NCBI RefSeq assembly: GCF_000722545.1
Contig: NZ_JNVM01000016.1
Location: 1 to 64,000 of the forward strand
Length of the DNA stretch: 64,000 nucleotides
Direction: 5' to 3'
Origin: Paenibacillus tyrphae
GTDB lineage: Bacteria > Bacillota > Bacilli > Paenibacillales > NBRC-103111
The stretch's first letter is position 1. Every line of letters begins with the position of its first letter. The notes below the pieces were generated by a model. It had not been told where the DNA came from. It saw only the letters and a program-made list of their open reading frames with translations, and did not search any database. Below, piece by piece: positions 41,436 through 49,553 of this stretch. The position numbers and the translations under genes were made by a program.

Positions 41436-43204
41436 TGAGCTTGCGATTCATACATCCTTGCATACGTACCGTTCGATGCCATGAGTTCACCATGGGTTCC
41501 GGATTCTGCAATCCTGCCGTTCTCCATTACTATGATCCGGTCCGCCATTCTGGCGGCGGCCATCCGATGAGATATAAATATCGTCGTTTTGCTTTCCGTT
41601 AAGTCCCGGACCAGTTTATATACTTCCAATTCCGTTAACGGATCAAGCGCCGCTGTCGGCTCGTCTAAAATAATGATGGTGCCCTGCCGGAACAAGGCGC
41701 GAGCCAAGGCGATTTTTTGCCATTGTCCTCCGGAGAGGTCTTCCCCTTCCTGCAAAAAACGGCCGAGGAAGGTTGCGTAGCCTTCTCTTAAATTTTGAGC
41801 GATTTCGGCGACTCCCGTCGTTGCCGCCACTTCGTTCATCGCATCGATATCCTCCAAACGGGTGATATCCCCAAATCCGATGTTATCGCGCAGGGTGTAC
41901 GCATATTTTAGAAAATCCTGAAAAATGACCGTCATATTTTTGTGCAATTGGTCCGGAGCCAATTGACGGATGCTGACATCGTCGAATCGGATGTCTCCTT
42001 TTGCCAGAGGGTACAATCCCATCAAACACTTCACCAGGGTAGACTTGCCGGAGCCGTTTTCTCCCACAATCGCGATTTTTTCCCCTGGCTTGATATGGAG
42101 CTGAATATTTTGCAAGACGGAAGTCGTTGTATCGACGTAGGAAAAAGTGACGTTTTCCAGCGTAATTCCTTTCTTTAATGCAGCCGGAAATGGCTCGGTT
42201 CCTTTCGCTTGGTTCTCCGACTCGGGATGTTTGTAATCCAGGAAACGGAAAAAGTCATTCGCATAAAGCATCTCCTCAAACACCTTTGCCAGCAAAGTCG
42301 ATAGCTGGTTGGTCAGTCCTTGGGTTCCCTGTACTGCTTGTCCAATGGCGACGAATTGGCCGATTTGTATGGGGGTAGTCTGAATCAGCCAAATAATGAT
42401 CATAGCGGCTCCGGAGTAGAATAAGGCTGTAAGCCCATCCATTCCGATTTCCGCCCGCTGCTGTTTTCGCAATATTTTTAAAATCTCCGTAAATTGATGT
42501 GAGAAAGCTTCCGACCACCTGTTCAGCAAGTAGGAACCAAGGCCAAATAAACGGATTTCTTTGGCGGAATGCCGATCCTTTAACAGAGAACGGGTATATT
42601 CCATGTCACGAACTAAAGGGGTTAAGCCAAACTTTAGCCAAAAATTCCTCTTTCCATACTTCATTTGAACTAAAAACATGGGGATAGCGGCTAACAAACT
42701 TAGAAGAACCAAGCTCCAGTGAACGGTGAGCAAAAATACCAGATAGCCGGAAATCGTAATAAAAATTCTGCCGATTTCAAAAGCTTGACGGAGCGGAGAG
42801 AGCAAGCGGTGGCCCGGGCTGTCGTTTACCCTCTCCAGATGGTTGTAAAAGTCAGGGAGATCGAAATAGAAAAGCGGCGCGGAGATCACCTTTTGAAGAA
42901 CGGATGATTGCGCTGCGTGCTCTAACACGTTGGTGAGCTTTCCGTTCAAATATTCTTGGGTATTCATGAAAATGGATGTCAGCATGGTGACCATAAATTG
43001 AAGCAGCAGCAGTAAAAGGATTGTGGAATAATCCATTGCCGGGTGTTGAATTAAGCGGGCTACTTCATTGATGGTTTCCTTGGACAGCCAGAGCATGATG
43101 ACCGGCATAACCCCTAATAAAACCGTTAATGTGGAGGTCAGAAAAAGCAAGCCCTTCCCATAGGTCCAAACAAACCGGATTAGATGTCCAAATGCTTTTG
43201 TCAT
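41423..43204 (-). CDS. ABC exporter with fused membrane and ATPase domains, peptide type
   Basis: This 593-residue half-transporter has six helices (about 20-310) and an ATPase domain with Walker A VGENGSGKSTL, signature LSGGQWQKIALARAL and Walker B IIILDEPTAALDP. The GGQWQKIALARA form is typical of NisT/SpaT-type lantibiotic exporters. It lacks the N-terminal C39 peptidase of double-glycine exporters, so a leader, if any, must be removed by another enzyme. I prefer ATG 43204 to TTG 43210 because of spacing from GGAAGG. It lies 24 bases after the first thioredoxin-like gene. Confidence 0.85.
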   Translation of the reverse strand: MTKAFGHLIRFVWTYGKGLLFLTSTLTVLLGVMPVIMLWLSKETINEVARLIQHPAMDYSTILLLLLLQFMVTMLTSIFMNTQEYLNGKLTNVLEHAAQSSVLQKVISAPLFYFDLPDFYNHLERVNDSPGHRLLSPLRQAFEIGRIFITISGYLVFLLTVHWSLVLLSLLAAIPMFLVQMKYGKRNFWLKFGLTPLVRDMEYTRSLLKDRHSAKEIRLFGLGSYLLNRWSEAFSHQFTEILKILRKQQRAEIGMDGLTALFYSGAAMIIIWLIQTTPIQIGQFVAIGQAVQGTQGLTNQLSTLLAKVFEEMLYANDFFRFLDYKHPESENQAKGTEPFPAALKKGITLENVTFSYVDTTTSVLQNIQLHIKPGEKIAIVGENGSGKSTLVKCLMGLYPLAKGDIRFDDVSIRQLAPDQLHKNMTVIFQDFLKYAYTLRDNIGFGDITRLEDIDAMNEVAATTGVAEIAQNLREGYATFLGRFLQEGEDLSGGQWQKIALARALFRQGTIIILDEPTAALDPLTELEVYKLVRDLTESKTTIFISHRMAAARMADRIIVMENGRIAESGTHGELMASNGTYARMYESQAQWYA

Positions 43205-43228
43205 CGTCAACCTGCACCTTCCGCTTAT

Positions 43229-43759
43229 TTACTGGATGTGGTATCTCGCCATTTTCCGCCTATCCTGCAATACGCTTAGTATTTCTTTGAAAAAATGACC
43301 AGGATAACGAATAACGCCGTTAGAGTCTATGATAAAAAGGCTGGGAAAACTTGAAATTTGTAATTTTACCAGAGTTTCCTTATCGGCAGGGATTAGAGGG
43401 AGTTTATTGCCAAATTCCTGAATGAAGTTATCATAGTTACGATCCTCCCGTTCCACAAAACAGAGAATGGGAATGGAAAAGTCTGCTATTCGTTTTTGCG
43501 TAAGAATTTTTTCTAGTTCCAAATGGCAGACGTCGCAGGAGGGGGAAGCAAACATTACGATAGCCGGAACCTGGCTGAATCCAGCCGGAAACGGAAAGTA
43601 GCTTCTCAGGTTCACGCCAAGAAAAGTTTTCAATTTGAGAAATGTCATTGAAACGAATTGATCCGCGAAATGGGTTACTGCTTTTTTGCACTCCAGGTAG
43701 GAATAAAGTTGCAGAATAAATAGAAAGGTTGCTAAGGAAATGATAAGGGTAAATACCAT
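43229..43759 (-). CDS. Membrane-anchored thioredoxin-like protein (CDVC)
   Basis: This 176-residue protein has an N-terminal helix (2-20), then a thioredoxin fold with the active site FASPSCDVCHLELEKIL and cis-Pro SSFPSLFIID. CDVC is an unusual active-site dipeptide. It is the first gene of the minus-strand operon and faces the peptide gene at 43889. The frame runs upstream to 43957 inside the divergent region, but ATG 43759 follows AAAGGTGG and directly precedes the membrane helix. Confidence 0.8.
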   Translation of the reverse strand: MVFTLIISLATFLFILQLYSYLECKKAVTHFADQFVSMTFLKLKTFLGVNLRSYFPFPAGFSQVPAIVMFASPSCDVCHLELEKILTQKRIADFSIPILCFVEREDRNYDNFIQEFGNKLPLIPADKETLVKLQISSFPSLFIIDSNGVIRYPGHFFKEILSVLQDRRKMARYHIQ

Positions 43760-43787
43760 AAAATACCACCTTTTATCAAATGAACTC

Positions 43788-43816
43788 AGTATACTAAATA
43801 TAAAAATAAAATGCAA
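43788..43816 (-). promoter_or_regulatory. Promoter of the redox/ABC operon
   Basis: On the minus strand TTGCAT (43816-43811), 17 bases, TATACT (43793-43788). Its -35 box abuts that of the divergent peptide promoter. Confidence 0.6.
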
Positions 43817-43825
43817 GCGTTTACA
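43812..43825. promoter_or_regulatory. cre-like operator shared by two divergent promoters
   Basis: TGCAAGCGTTTACA matches the Bacillus CcpA cre consensus TGWAANCGNTNWCA except at position 3. It covers the -35 boxes of both divergent promoters, so one bound regulator could silence both the peptide gene and the redox/ABC operon. CcpA control is an inference from the motif; another LacI-type protein could bind it. Confidence 0.5.
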
Positions 43826-43848
43826 ATAATGGAATATTATTATATGAT
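43820..43848 (+). promoter_or_regulatory. Promoter of the Cys-rich peptide gene
   Basis: TTTACA (43820-43825), 17 bases, TATGAT (43843-43848): five of six matches in each box. The transcript would start near 43855, about 20 bases before AGGAGGT. Confidence 0.6.
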
Positions 43849-43888
43849 TTAAATGTAATATAATCACTTTATTAGGAGGTATATTGAA

Positions 43889-44065
43889 ATGATTGACAAA
43901 TTTTCTAAACTCATCGGCGTGGACCCCAAAGCTGTCGAAGGACAGGCTGCACCGCAAGCGGCGAGCTCCGAAATTTGCTTTACTTTTTTGGGGTGTCTTC
44001 TTGAAGGAGTGACTAAAGCCAAATCAGATCCCTTGAGTCCGATAGGTGTTCGCTGCTGCAAATGA
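43889..44065 (+). CDS. 58-residue four-cysteine peptide, candidate exported RiPP or bacteriocin precursor
   Basis: An ATG 8 bases after a perfect AGGAGGT opens a 58-codon frame with its own promoter and a 20-bp hairpin behind it. The first part is amphipathic and acidic/basic (MIDKFSKLIGVDPKAVEG), followed by an Ala/Gln/Pro stretch at 19-27 that could be a cleavage region. The C-terminal half contains Cys30, Cys36, Cys56 and Cys57, with a hydrophobic FTFLGCLLEG segment between. There is no Sec signal and no double-glycine site. Opposite are two thioredoxin-like proteins, a MauE-like protein and a peptide-type ABC exporter, so a secreted peptide with two disulfides is the best reading. No lanthionine, radical-SAM or glycosyl enzyme is nearby. 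I do not recognise the sequence family. Confidence 0.62.
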   Translation: MIDKFSKLIGVDPKAVEGQAAPQAASSEICFTFLGCLLEGVTKAKSDPLSPIGVRCCK

Positions 44066-44118
44066 TCGATTGCTGGGTGTAATTCTAAGAAAGCAGCAGC
44101 TAACCGGTGAAATGTGGT

Positions 44119-44163
44119 CACTGCAAAAAGGATTGAACTGTCGGTTCAATCCTTTTTGCAGTG
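44119..44163 (+). terminator. Perfect 20-bp hairpin after the peptide gene
   Basis: CACTGCAAAAAGGATTGAAC and its exact complement flank a TGTCG loop. It is unusually long and lies 53 bases after the peptide stop; it should end or stabilise the peptide transcript. The rest of the gap to cotE holds a CATACAAA sequence at 44280-44287 that resembles a sigma-E -10 box. Confidence 0.7.
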
Positions 44164-44321
44164 GGCCTCTTTTCTACGACTTAATGAACGATTATTTAAG
44201 GAGTTCGCGTTCTATAACAGAATTTTAGGGCATTATAATTTTTCGTCCGCTCATTTAATCAACATTCGCCTATGTCCTGCATACAAATGTAATGAATGAT
44301 TGTATGGAGGAGGTTAGAAGG

Positions 44322-44888
44322 ATGTCATTAGATAAAGATTTGCAGTGCAGAGAGATCTATACGAAGGCTGTCTGTGGCAAAGGACGCAAATTTTCGCAAG
44401 TAACTAACACGGTCACTCCGCCTCATGCTCCGACCAGTATTCTGGGTGCTTGGATTATCAACAACCAATACGATGCGGTAAAGTCGGGGGAAAATGTGGA
44501 AGTGGTAGGTACTTACGACATCAACATTTGGTATTCATACGACCGGAATACCAAAACGGATGTCGCGAAAGAAACCGTTTCTTATGTGGAAGTGGTGCCG
44601 CTCCACTACCTCGATAAGAGGCATAAACCGTCGACGGCCGAAGTGGCGGCGGTCGCAACGCAAGAACCGAACTGCGTGGAAGCCAGCATCTCCTCGCACG
44701 GAGATAACGTGCTGATCCGCGTCGAGCGGGAGTTCAAGGTTGAAATGTTCGCCGAAACGAAGGTGTGCGTTGTCGTCTGCCCGAACGGCTGCGACGAATA
44801 CGACGACAAGCATGTGGACTTCGGCGGTGTGGAAGACGGCGATTTTGAGGATCTCGATCCCGATCTGTTTGATGAGGAATTGAACTGA
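44322..44888 (+). CDS. cotE: Outer spore coat morphogenetic protein CotE
   Basis: This 188-residue protein is CotE, which organises the outer spore coat. The conserved stretches are CREIYTKAVCGKGRKFSQ near the start, PPHAPTSILGAWIINN, GTYDINIWYSYDRNTKTDVAKETVSYVEVVPL and the acidic tail (DFEDLDPDLFDEE). ATG 44322 follows GGAGGAGG; the frame opens at 44292. Its position before the amidoligase and mutS is the usual one in Paenibacillus. Confidence 0.93.
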   Translation: MSLDKDLQCREIYTKAVCGKGRKFSQVTNTVTPPHAPTSILGAWIINNQYDAVKSGENVEVVGTYDINIWYSYDRNTKTDVAKETVSYVEVVPLHYLDKRHKPSTAEVAAVATQEPNCVEASISSHGDNVLIRVEREFKVEMFAETKVCVVVCPNGCDEYDDKHVDFGGVEDGDFEDLDPDLFDEELN

Positions 44889-44924
44889 TTTGATGTTAAT
44901 ATATGCTGAACGGTTGCACGTTGG

Positions 44925-44947
44925 AGAGGGCGTTTGCCCTCTTTTTT
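44925..44947 (+). terminator. Rho-independent terminator
   Basis: AGAGGGC/GCCCTCT with a GTTT loop and a T-run ends cotE. Confidence 0.88.
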
Positions 44948-45033
44948 GTTGGTTGAACCTAATTATTTTTCGGCATAAGAACGGGCGGCATAAGCCTAGG
45001 ATGGCGCTTAAATGTTGAAGGGAGGAATCAGAG

Positions 45034-46509
45034 ATGCGCGCATTTTTGCTGCACTCCGGCGAGCCGACGCTCGATCTGCTGCTGGAGCGGCTTCGCATTC
45101 CGCACGGAACGAAAGCGCCGAAAGGTAGCGAAGAGCTGGGCGTTACGATCCATTGGGGCACCTATCATCCGGACCGCGGAGACAGAGAAGTGCTGCAGCC
45201 GGTGAAAAGCATGCTGCTAGCGACGAACGCACGACGTGCAGCGGAGCTTTTGGAGCTGCACGGGATCGATTGCGCCTTCGGGAAACAAGAGGGCGGCGAC
45301 GCGAGACAAACAGGACGCGCCGGTGGCGGAGTGCGCCGTCAAGACAACCGTTGGTCGCACCGGTTCGTCGTACCGGTGTTTCATTTGCAGGCGCTCTCCC
45401 TGTTCCATAAGCCGCAGACCGTGTTTTACGGGGGTCGAGCTGGAGAGAGCCTTGCGGCGCGCGAAGAGGATGAAGCCGATTATGCAGAAATAGGGCGGGA
45501 GCAGCCGAGCTACTACGGCGTCAAAGCGATGCGCGAAGCGGTAAAAGCGGTCTATGCGCTCGGGCTCGATTACGGCGTCATACGGATCGGGGTCAGGCCG
45601 GACGGCAGCCTTGCGGTGCGCGGCGTGGAGGCGGTGCCGCACTTGACTCCGCGGCTAGCCGAGCTGTTCGCGGAAGCGATGAACCGATACGGCGAGCCGG
45701 CGGAAGAAGGGGCGGCCGCGAAACGCGGGGACGTCATGCTGGGCGCCGACCCGGAGTTTCTGCTGCTTAACCGGCAGGGGAAGGTGGCGTTCGCCTCCCG
45801 GTTCGCGGAGAAGGACGGGCCGTTCGGCTGCGATTCGATCGTCCTGCCCGGCCGAAGAAAAATATTCGCGCTCGCCGAGCTGCGTCCGCAGCCAAGCGCG
45901 GATGTGCGCGAGCTGATCATTCATTTGCATCGGACGATGCAGCTTGCGGCCAAGCGGATCTCCGATACCGAATTGATCTGGCTGGCGGGCGGCATGCCGG
46001 TCCGCGGTTTTCCGCTGGGCGGCCATATTCATTTCAGCGGCGTGGAGCTGAGCAGCCGGCTGCTGCGTGCGCTGGACAATTATGTGGCGCTGCCGCTGAC
46101 GCTGCTGGAGGGGGAGACGACGGGGGCGCGCAAGCCGCGGTACGGATTTCTCGGTGACTTCCGCCGTCAGAAGCATGGCGGATTCGAGTATCGCGTGCTG
46201 CCGAGCTGGATGGTATCGCCTACGGTGACGAAGGGTGTGCTTGCGCTGGCAAAGCTTGTGGCCGGGAACGACCGCGCGCTGAAGCAGCGGCCTTTGTCCG
46301 ATCCGGAAGTTGTGAAGGCGTATTACCGCGGCGACAAGGAACGTATCCGGCTGCTCCTGCCTTCGCTCTGGAGAGATTTGGAGAGACTACCGGAGTATGG
46401 GCGGTACGAGAGCTATTTGTTGCCGCTTCGGCGCATGATGCTCCGGATGAAATCATGGAACGAGCGCGAGGACATACGTCCCAAGTGGAAAATTGCTCCC
46501 TTCCGATAG
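45034..46509 (+). CDS. Putative amidoligase (COOH-NH2 ligase type 2) domain protein
   Basis: The C-terminal half (from about residue 230) of this 491-residue protein has the signature of the phiEco32-like carboxylate-amine ligase family PF14395: VMLGADPEFLLLN, CDSIVLPGRRKIFALAELRPQPS, GFPLGGHIHFSGVEL and FEYRVLPSWMVSP. Such ligases are predicted, by glutamine-synthetase-like fold, to form amide bonds and modify peptides. The N-terminal 220 residues are less conserved. GGGAGG precedes the ATG. Its place between cotE and mutS suggests a spore coat or envelope role; no substrate is known. Confidence 0.78.
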   Translation: MRAFLLHSGEPTLDLLLERLRIPHGTKAPKGSEELGVTIHWGTYHPDRGDREVLQPVKSMLLATNARRAAELLELHGIDCAFGKQEGGDARQTGRAGGGVRRQDNRWSHRFVVPVFHLQALSLFHKPQTVFYGGRAGESLAAREEDEADYAEIGREQPSYYGVKAMREAVKAVYALGLDYGVIRIGVRPDGSLAVRGVEAVPHLTPRLAELFAEAMNRYGEPAEEGAAAKRGDVMLGADPEFLLLNRQGKVAFASRFAEKDGPFGCDSIVLPGRRKIFALAELRPQPSADVRELIIHLHRTMQLAAKRISDTELIWLAGGMPVRGFPLGGHIHFSGVELSSRLLRALDNYVALPLTLLEGETTGARKPRYGFLGDFRRQKHGGFEYRVLPSWMVSPTVTKGVLALAKLVAGNDRALKQRPLSDPEVVKAYYRGDKERIRLLLPSLWRDLERLPEYGRYESYLLPLRRMMLRMKSWNEREDIRPKWKIAPFR

Positions 46510-46534
46510 AGGATGGGAGTTCTCTAGCAATTCG

Positions 46535-46543
46535 TGCTATAAT
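46535..46543 (+). promoter_or_regulatory. Extended -10 promoter upstream of mutS
   Basis: TGC followed by TATAAT (46538-46543) forms an extended -10 element without a clear -35 box. About 150 bases of leader follow, with GC-rich hairpins (GGCCGCTTGGGGCC) of unknown role. Confidence 0.5.
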
Positions 46544-46699
46544 GATGAAATGCTAGAATAGCATGATACATATGGCAGCGAAACGTGTCGGCCGCTTGGG
46601 GCCGGCATGTCGTAACTTCCGTTTTTCGTTCGGCCCGTTCAGGGGCCGGATTCGACGAAGCGGACGTGAAGACGCAAGCAGGCAGTTGGAGGATGAAGC

Positions 46700-49519
46700 A
46701 TGGCCAAATATACGCCAATGATCGAACAATATCTTTCTGTAAAGGCGGAGGTGCCGGACGCCTTTTTGTTTTTCCGTTTGGGCGATTTCTATGAAATGTT
46801 CTTCGATGACGCGGTCATGGCCGCGCGGGAGCTCGAAATTACGCTGACGGGACGCGAAGGCGGTGGGGAAGAGCGTATCCCGATGTGCGGCGTGCCCTAC
46901 CATTCGGCGGAAAATTATATTGCGCGTTTGGTTGAAAAAGGGTACAAAGTCGCCATTTGCGAGCAGGTCGAGGACCCTGCGGAAGCCAAAGGCGTCGTGC
47001 GCCGGGAAATTGTCCGGATCGTGACGCCGGGAACGGTGATGGATGCTCGCTCGCTCAGCGAGACGGTGAACAACTATATCGTCGCGGTCGTCTTTTCCGG
47101 CGGCGGGTACGGCTTTGCCGCGTGCGACATTTCCACCGGCGAGCTGTATGTGACGCGGCTTTCGGGTTCGTTCGAGCTGCTGCTCGACGAGTTGAACACT
47201 TACAGTCCGTCGGAGCTGCTCGGCAGCGAGGCGGTGCTGGAGCAAATCCGGGGCAGCGCGTCCGCTTGGCTGAAATCCGCGGTCATGACGCCGCGCGAGC
47301 CTGCTTCCGGAGGAGGAGGCCTGGCGCCGGAAGGACTGTTCTCGGAGAAGCAGCTGGCGTCCTTGCCGGAAAGCGGCCGGGAAACGCTCGCGCTTTTGAT
47401 GGGTTACTTGCAAGAGACACAAAAACGCTCGTTATCGCATATCAAGCATATCCGGGTATACGAGCCGAATCAGTATATGGTGATGGACCCGTTCACCCGC
47501 CGCAATCTGGAGCTGGTGGAGACGGTCCGCGACCGCTCCAAGAAAGGGACGCTGCTTTGGCTGCTGGACAATACCGTCACGGCGATGGGTGGGCGGCTGC
47601 TCCGTCGCTGGATCGAGAAGCCGCTGATGAATGCGGCGCACATCAACGACCGGCTGGAAGCGGTGGATCGGCTGTACAATCACTTGATCGTGCGCGACGA
47701 GCTGAAGCAGGCGCTCAAGGAAGTATACGATCTTGAGCGCCTTACGGCGCGCATCGCATACGGCAGCGCCAACGCGCGCGACTTGGTCGCGCTCAAGGTG
47801 TCGCTGCAGCAGGTGCCTGCGCTCCGTGAGCAATGCGAAGCGAGCGGCTCCCGTACGCTTGCGGCTTTGGCGAAGCGTATCGACCCTTGTCAGGACTTGA
47901 TGACGTGGATTGCGGAAGCGATTGTGGACGAGCCGCCCGTCTCCGTACGCGATGGAGGCATGATCCGGGCCGGGCTCAGCGCCCGCCTCGACCAATTGCG
48001 CGAAGCGAGCGCGAACGGCAAACAGTGGCTTGCCGAGCTGGAGAAGCAGGAGCGCGAGCGGACGGGCATCAAATCGCTGAAGATCGGCTTCAACAAAGTG
48101 TTCGGCTATTTTATCGAAGTGACCAAGTCCAATTTGTCCCAGCTTGAAGAAGGTCGGTACGAGCGGAAACAGACGCTGGCCAACGCCGAGCGGTTCGTGA
48201 CGCCGGAGCTGAAAGAGAAGGAAGCGTTGATCCTCGAAGCGCAGGAAAGCATGGTCGATCTCGAGTACGAGTTATTCGTGGGTCTGCGGGACCAGCTCGC
48301 TTCGTATATTCCACGGCTGCAACAGCTGGCCGAGCTGATCGCGACGGTGGACGTGTACCAGTCGCTCGCACACGTGAGCGCTTCGAATCGGTTTACTCGC
48401 CCGGAAATCGGCGACTTTTACGCGCTGGAAATCGAAGAGGGACGGCACCCGGTTGTGGAAGCCGTGCTGGAGGACGGCGTATTTATTGCCAACGAGACGA
48501 AGCTGACCCGTGAAGACGGCAGCATGCTGCTGATCACCGGACCGAACATGGCCGGGAAAAGCACGTACATGCGTCAGGTGGCGATGATATGCCTGATGGC
48601 GCAGATCGGCTGCTTCGTTCCGGCGAAGCGGGCGAAAGTGCCGGTGATTGACCGGATTTTCACGCGCATCGGGGCGGCGGACGATCTGATCGGCGGCCAG
48701 AGCACGTTCATGGTCGAGATGATGGACATTCAAGTGATGACCGAAAAAGCGACGGAGCGAAGCTTGGTCATCATCGACGAGCTGGGCCGGGGCACCTCGA
48801 CCGGAGAAGGGATGTCGATTGCGCAAGCGGTCATCGAATTTCTGCACGATAAAATCGGCTGCAAAACGCTCGTTTCGACGCATTTTCACGAGCTGGCGCA
48901 TCTGGAGGAAAGCCTCGGCGGCCTGCGTAATTACTGCATGGCAGTCAAGGAAAGCGGCAAGCAGGTCACGTTCCTGCGCCGCTTGATCCGCGGGGCCGCA
49001 AGCACGAGCTACGGCATCTATTGCGCGCAAATCGCCGGCCTGCCCGCCAGCATCATCGATCGCTCTTACGAGCTGCTGAATTCGTTCGAAGCGCGGACGG
49101 AGCTGCTGCAAGGCCAGCTCCAACCGGCGGCCGGCAGCGAGCATAAACCGGCGGTACGGAACGCAAACGAGCAAGTTGCTGGGCAGCCCGAGACGGAGGC
49201 CCCAAACGGAGCGGAGACGATCGCGGAGGCTTCCGCGCCGGATGCGCAAGCGGCCGTCCGTTACGCCGTGGAAGCCGCCGTCCCGGCTACGGAGCTTCAG
49301 GCAGAGCGGCTGGACGCGGCAACGAAGGAGCCTGAGGTAGGGGACATCGTGCAGCTCAGCTTGTTCGCCGTCCATGAAGCGAAGCCGGAGAAGCCGTCCA
49401 AGCGCGACGCCAAAGCGGACAAAGTGCTGGAGCAGCTGCGCTCGGCCGATTTAATGAACATGACGCCGATGACGGCGATGAATTTTTTGTACGAGCTGAA
49501 GAAACAGCTGCCTAATTAA
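46700..49519 (+). CDS. mutS: DNA mismatch repair protein MutS
   Basis: This 939-residue MutS has the mismatch wedge GDFYEMF (Phe and Glu that stack on the mispair) near residue 27, the lever and clamp regions, Walker A TGPNMAGKST, and Walker B LVIIDELGRGTSTGEG. A disordered, Ala/Glu/Pro-rich linker near 800-890 leads to a beta-clamp motif QLSLF and the C-terminal dimer helix. It is somewhat longer than the usual 850-870 residues because of the linker. GGAGGA precedes the ATG. Confidence 0.97.
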   Translation: MAKYTPMIEQYLSVKAEVPDAFLFFRLGDFYEMFFDDAVMAARELEITLTGREGGGEERIPMCGVPYHSAENYIARLVEKGYKVAICEQVEDPAEAKGVVRREIVRIVTPGTVMDARSLSETVNNYIVAVVFSGGGYGFAACDISTGELYVTRLSGSFELLLDELNTYSPSELLGSEAVLEQIRGSASAWLKSAVMTPREPASGGGGLAPEGLFSEKQLASLPESGRETLALLMGYLQETQKRSLSHIKHIRVYEPNQYMVMDPFTRRNLELVETVRDRSKKGTLLWLLDNTVTAMGGRLLRRWIEKPLMNAAHINDRLEAVDRLYNHLIVRDELKQALKEVYDLERLTARIAYGSANARDLVALKVSLQQVPALREQCEASGSRTLAALAKRIDPCQDLMTWIAEAIVDEPPVSVRDGGMIRAGLSARLDQLREASANGKQWLAELEKQERERTGIKSLKIGFNKVFGYFIEVTKSNLSQLEEGRYERKQTLANAERFVTPELKEKEALILEAQESMVDLEYELFVGLRDQLASYIPRLQQLAELIATVDVYQSLAHVSASNRFTRPEIGDFYALEIEEGRHPVVEAVLEDGVFIANETKLTREDGSMLLITGPNMAGKSTYMRQVAMICLMAQIGCFVPAKRAKVPVIDRIFTRIGAADDLIGGQSTFMVEMMDIQVMTEKATERSLVIIDELGRGTSTGEGMSIAQAVIEFLHDKIGCKTLVSTHFHELAHLEESLGGLRNYCMAVKESGKQVTFLRRLIRGAASTSYGIYCAQIAGLPASIIDRSYELLNSFEARTELLQGQLQPAAGSEHKPAVRNANEQVAGQPETEAPNGAETIAEASAPDAQAAVRYAVEAAVPATELQAERLDAATKEPEVGDIVQLSLFAVHEAKPEKPSKRDAKADKVLEQLRSADLMNMTPMTAMNFLYELKKQLPN

Positions 49520-49553
49520 GTCATACTCATCACTTCGAGAAGAGGAACAATCG

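Noticed and set aside
43864..44121. 85-codon minus-strand frame over the peptide gene
   Set aside because: It has no ribosome site, and the plus strand has promoter, ribosome site and terminator for the 58-codon gene.
40204..44163. Lantibiotic, sactipeptide or glycocin cluster
   Set aside because: The exporter type would fit, but no LanB/C/M, radical-SAM or glycosyltransferase gene is in or near the locus; only redox proteins are.
46570..46699. GC-rich leader of mutS as a riboswitch
   Set aside because: Short hairpins are present, but no consensus of any riboswitch or T-box that I know could be seen.
48272..49375. A 367-codon minus-strand frame antisense to mutS
   Set aside because: Composition is Arg/His/Leu-rich as expected for the complement of a GC-rich gene, and mutS motifs on the plus strand are unambiguous.
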